DNA of 64,000 nucleotides from Candidatus Woesearchaeota archaeon (GTDB lineage Archaea > Nanobdellota > Nanobdellia > Woesearchaeales > GW2011-AR4), in NCBI GenBank assembly GCA_016185945.1, contig JACPMR010000010.1, positions 62,001 through 126,000 on the forward strand, in the 5' to 3' direction. The notes beneath the pieces are model-generated. The model had not been told where the DNA came from. It did not search any database and saw only the letters and a program-made list of their open reading frames with translations. Every line of letters begins with the position of its first letter. The first letter of the stretch is position 1. Below are positions 61,884-64,000 of this stretch, piece after piece. The translations under genes were made by a program, and so were the position numbers.

Positions 61884-62084
61884 ATGCAGATGACTGAACA
61901 AAAAATTTTTTTGCTTAGGGTTGATGTAATGCCGAACAACATACAGACAACAATGAAAACCCAAAATGTAAGCCCGCAGGAAGCCCTTGGATTTTTGGAG
62001 ATGGCAAAGGACCAGATACTTGATAATTTAAAGCAGGGAAGAAAAGACATATTCCAGGCATTCAAGAAAGAAGGTGAGCAATAA
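61884..62084 (+). CDS. Small hypothetical protein, 66 aa
   Basis: MQMTEQKIFLLRVDVMPNNI, then a helical tail (SPQEALGFLEMAKDQILDNLKQG). A longer in-frame reading would overlap the RDD gene. Its stop overlaps the sppA ATG by one base, so it is probably translated with sppA. Confidence 0.65.
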   Translation: MQMTEQKIFLLRVDVMPNNIQTTMKTQNVSPQEALGFLEMAKDQILDNLKQGRKDIFQAFKKEGEQ

Positions 62085-63019
62085 TGAATGCCAACCAGCC
62101 GAATTTCAGATGGGGTTATGCAATATTTGTTTTATTGCTTTTAAGCTTTCTTGCGCTTATATCTGTAGGAGTATTATCGTTGTTTGTGGGCGTTGATGTT
62201 GAAAGCTTAGGCGGCAATGTCGCATTGATACCTGTGCACGGGGTGATTTTGGGAACAGAGGATTCTGAGTCATTTTTTGAAACCACAACAACTTCCACAG
62301 ATATAGTGGAGCTCATAGAAAAAGCCGACAAGAATCCCGGCATCAAGGCGATAATATTGGAGATAGACAGCCCAGGCGGCTCAGCTGTTGCATCGGAGGA
62401 GATAGCAAATGCTGTCAAGAAAACAAACAAGACAACAGTTGCGTGGATAAGGGAATCAGGCGCTTCGGGTGCTTACTGGGTTGCATCAGCTGCTGACTAT
62501 ATAGTTGCCAGCAAAGTTTCGATAACCGGCTCAATCGGTGTGATTGCTTCTTACCTGGAATTTCCGGGCTTGTTAGAAAGGTACAATGTGACGTACCAGA
62601 GATTAGTTGCTGGAAAATACAAAGACATTGGAAGCCCGTTCAAGGAAATGACAAACGAGGAAAAGGCATTATTCCAGCAGAGTTTGGACGCTATAAGGGA
62701 TTATTTTGTAAGCGAAGTTGCAAAAAACAGGAATTTGAACAAGAAAGATATTGACAAAATCGCGAATGGCTTGTTTTATCTTGGGGTGCAGGCAAAGGAA
62801 CTTGGTTTAGTAGACGAACTTGGCAGCAAAGACGAAACTATTGCCTATATAGAGAAGAAAGAAGGCATAAAGGCAGAGCTTGTTGAATACAAGAAAGAAA
62901 AAGGTTTATTGGAATTGCTTGGTGAGGTTTTCAGCAAGCAGTCATTTTTTGTTGGAAAGGGCATTGGAAGCTCTTTGCTTGACAGACAAGCTGTTTCAAG
63001 TGTCAGTATAACAACGTAA
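62084..63019 (+). CDS. sppA: Signal peptide peptidase SppA
   Basis: 311 aa S49 protease. N-terminal membrane helix (residues ~12-36); GGSAVASEEIANAV; GASGAYWVAS with Ser128; VAGKYKDIGSPF with Lys180. The 52-residue Ser-Lys spacing fits the archaeal/Bacillus single-domain SppA. It degrades cleaved signal peptides in the membrane. Follows RDD and a small gene in one operon. Confidence 0.94.
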   Translation: MNANQPNFRWGYAIFVLLLLSFLALISVGVLSLFVGVDVESLGGNVALIPVHGVILGTEDSESFFETTTTSTDIVELIEKADKNPGIKAIILEIDSPGGSAVASEEIANAVKKTNKTTVAWIRESGASGAYWVASAADYIVASKVSITGSIGVIASYLEFPGLLERYNVTYQRLVAGKYKDIGSPFKEMTNEEKALFQQSLDAIRDYFVSEVAKNRNLNKKDIDKIANGLFYLGVQAKELGLVDELGSKDETIAYIEKKEGIKAELVEYKKEKGLLELLGEVFSKQSFFVGKGIGSSLLDRQAVSSVSITT

Positions 63020-63020
63020 G

Positions 63021-63227
63021 ATGTATGTAAAAATATTCAAAATATTCAAATATACGGTTGGTATTGTTTTAATAGTTATTGGCGTCATAGGGCTTTTTCT
63101 CCCAATAATACAAGGCATTCTTTTAATAATTGCCGGGCTGCTTTTGATGGGTGTGAAAAAAGAGCAGATTAAGAAATGGTTTAAGAAGCTGAAGTTTCGA
63201 CATTCTTCTCAACAAAATCTGAGATAA
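63021..63227 (+). CDS. Small membrane protein (DUF454/PGPGW-like), 68 aa
   Basis: Two helices (YTVGIVLIVIGVIGLFLPII and ILLIIAGLLLMG) with the GxxGLFLPIIxGxLLI pattern of small inner-membrane proteins of the YbaN/DUF454 type, and a Lys-rich tail. Starts one base after the sppA stop. Confidence 0.75.
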   Translation: MYVKIFKIFKYTVGIVLIVIGVIGLFLPIIQGILLIIAGLLLMGVKKEQIKKWFKKLKFRHSSQQNLR

Positions 63228-63260
63228 ATTTTTAAATGATTACTATTAATAAGTGCTAAA

Positions 63261-64000
63261 ATGTCTGCTCAAGAAAGACTGGAGTTACTAGTATCACAGC
63301 ATATAGAACATGGAAATAAAAATCTTGCGGCAGACAAAGCATTAGTTGAAGCTATTGTTCTTAATTGTGCTGTAGATGAGGCTACTGCTAAAGAATATCT
63401 GGAATTCGCATCAAGGTCGCCGCTTTTTGAAGTGGTGCATAGCTTGCAAATAGCTTTTACCCAGATTAATGGCAGCTATCACAACATATTGAGAAGCCTT
63501 GAGAGAGCTGTTGCTAAATATGAATCCTGGCTTGATGAATCACAAAAAGAGCAGTCAATAAAAGGAGTTTTAAGGCGAGGTACGCCTCCTGTTGTGGTAG
63601 TAGATTTGTATAAGAATTCTCACTTAAGCCCAGAACAAGGAATGGAATTAATAGAAAAAGCAGTTGCTTTAACCTCAAGAATAGATTACGCATTGAAGCA
63701 TATCCCTAATGAAATAGAGGTAATCCAGCAATCGGGAAAATTCCGGCATCTGCGAATATTGATTGAAAGACTGAAGTCAATGTTTGATGCAGGAAGTACC
63801 CAATTAACAGAAAGATTTGTGCAGGATTTTTTAAGGGAATTGAACATGGCACAGATTCTTCCTTTCTCAGATTTAACTTCCAATTCAAGAGGAATATCAA
63901 ACGATTACATTAATATGGCTATTTATGCAATGCTAGGTTCAAGGGCTACACCATTGCTCAATGAGCTAGAAAAAGCATATAGGGCTTCTTACTTGAGACT
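63261..64000 (+). CDS. Hypothetical helical protein, 3' end outside window
   Basis: Open from ATG 63261 to the right edge (246 codons). Entirely helical, soluble, for example MSAQERLELLVSQHIEHGNK, RGTPPVVVVDLYKNS and LGSRATPLLNELEKAY. No family recognised; the C-terminus is missing, so function cannot be judged. Confidence 0.65.
   Translation, partial: MSAQERLELLVSQHIEHGNKNLAADKALVEAIVLNCAVDEATAKEYLEFASRSPLFEVVHSLQIAFTQINGSYHNILRSLERAVAKYESWLDESQKEQSIKGVLRRGTPPVVVVDLYKNSHLSPEQGMELIEKAVALTSRIDYALKHIPNEIEVIQQSGKFRHLRILIERLKSMFDAGSTQLTERFVQDFLRELNMAQILPFSDLTSNSRGISNDYINMAIYAMLGSRATPLLNELEKAYRASYLR

Overview
The window is archaeal. It encodes aIF1A, eL37, eS8, an Lsm protein, class I lysyl-tRNA synthetase, Pth2, archaemetzincin, two PurP enzymes and tRNA genes with introns. 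Many genes follow a TTTAAATA-type box centred about 27 nt before a start codon (leaderless), or a GGGGGTG-type Shine-Dalgarno. Base composition is AT-rich. Bacterial-looking genes (LspA, one-piece GuaA, fused ThrA, ACP/AcpS/FkbH/MBOAT) and tiny ORFs fit a DPANN-like lineage with unusually complete biosynthesis. That placement is inference; no rRNA is present to test it.

Layout. 1-16 kb: purine synthesis (purD start, purF, guaA, two purP, purA) with a slipin/NfeD membrane-protease unit between. 16-19.5 kb: a VapBC pair, an unknown gene between inverted repeats, and a RimK-like ligase with a RimB-like aspartic protease. 19.5-23.5 kb: NikR, a nickel transporter and larE-larB-larC for the nickel-pincer cofactor. 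23.5-39.5 kb: lysS, then the aspartate family: thrC-thrB, fused AK-HSD, a second HSD, asd, lysC, a DAP aminotransferase candidate, lysA, dapA, dapB and an ACT-domain protein. 39.5-51.7 kb: housekeeping genes, hydrolases, small zinc ribbons, a second VapBC-type pair, tRNA genes and an unidentified structured RNA. 51.7-58.5 kb: a seven-gene ACP-dependent acyl-transfer locus. 58.5-64 kb: LspA, SppA, RDD and other membrane genes plus aIF1A.

Three layers recur. First, all three tRNA genes carry an insertion in the T-arm; one Leu gene has three insertions, and the Lys gene appears to reverse the conserved G19-C56 tertiary pair to C19-G56. Second, the intergenic regions carry a mosaic family of structured repeats with TTTCAATC/GATTGAAA ends: six copies of a 170-220 bp element (R1), two of a second type (R2) and four copies of a covarying hairpin (module B). 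R1 and R2 share a 3' module whose closing base pair covaries. Third, the 51.7-58.5 kb locus joins carrier protein, carrier activation, a glyceryl-ACP-type (FkbH) loader, MaoC, MBOAT and an SGNH-TPR protein, which suggests an archaeal surface or glycan acylation system.

Limits: all calls come from reading motifs. No alignment, covariance-model or structure search was run, and RNA boundaries are estimates.
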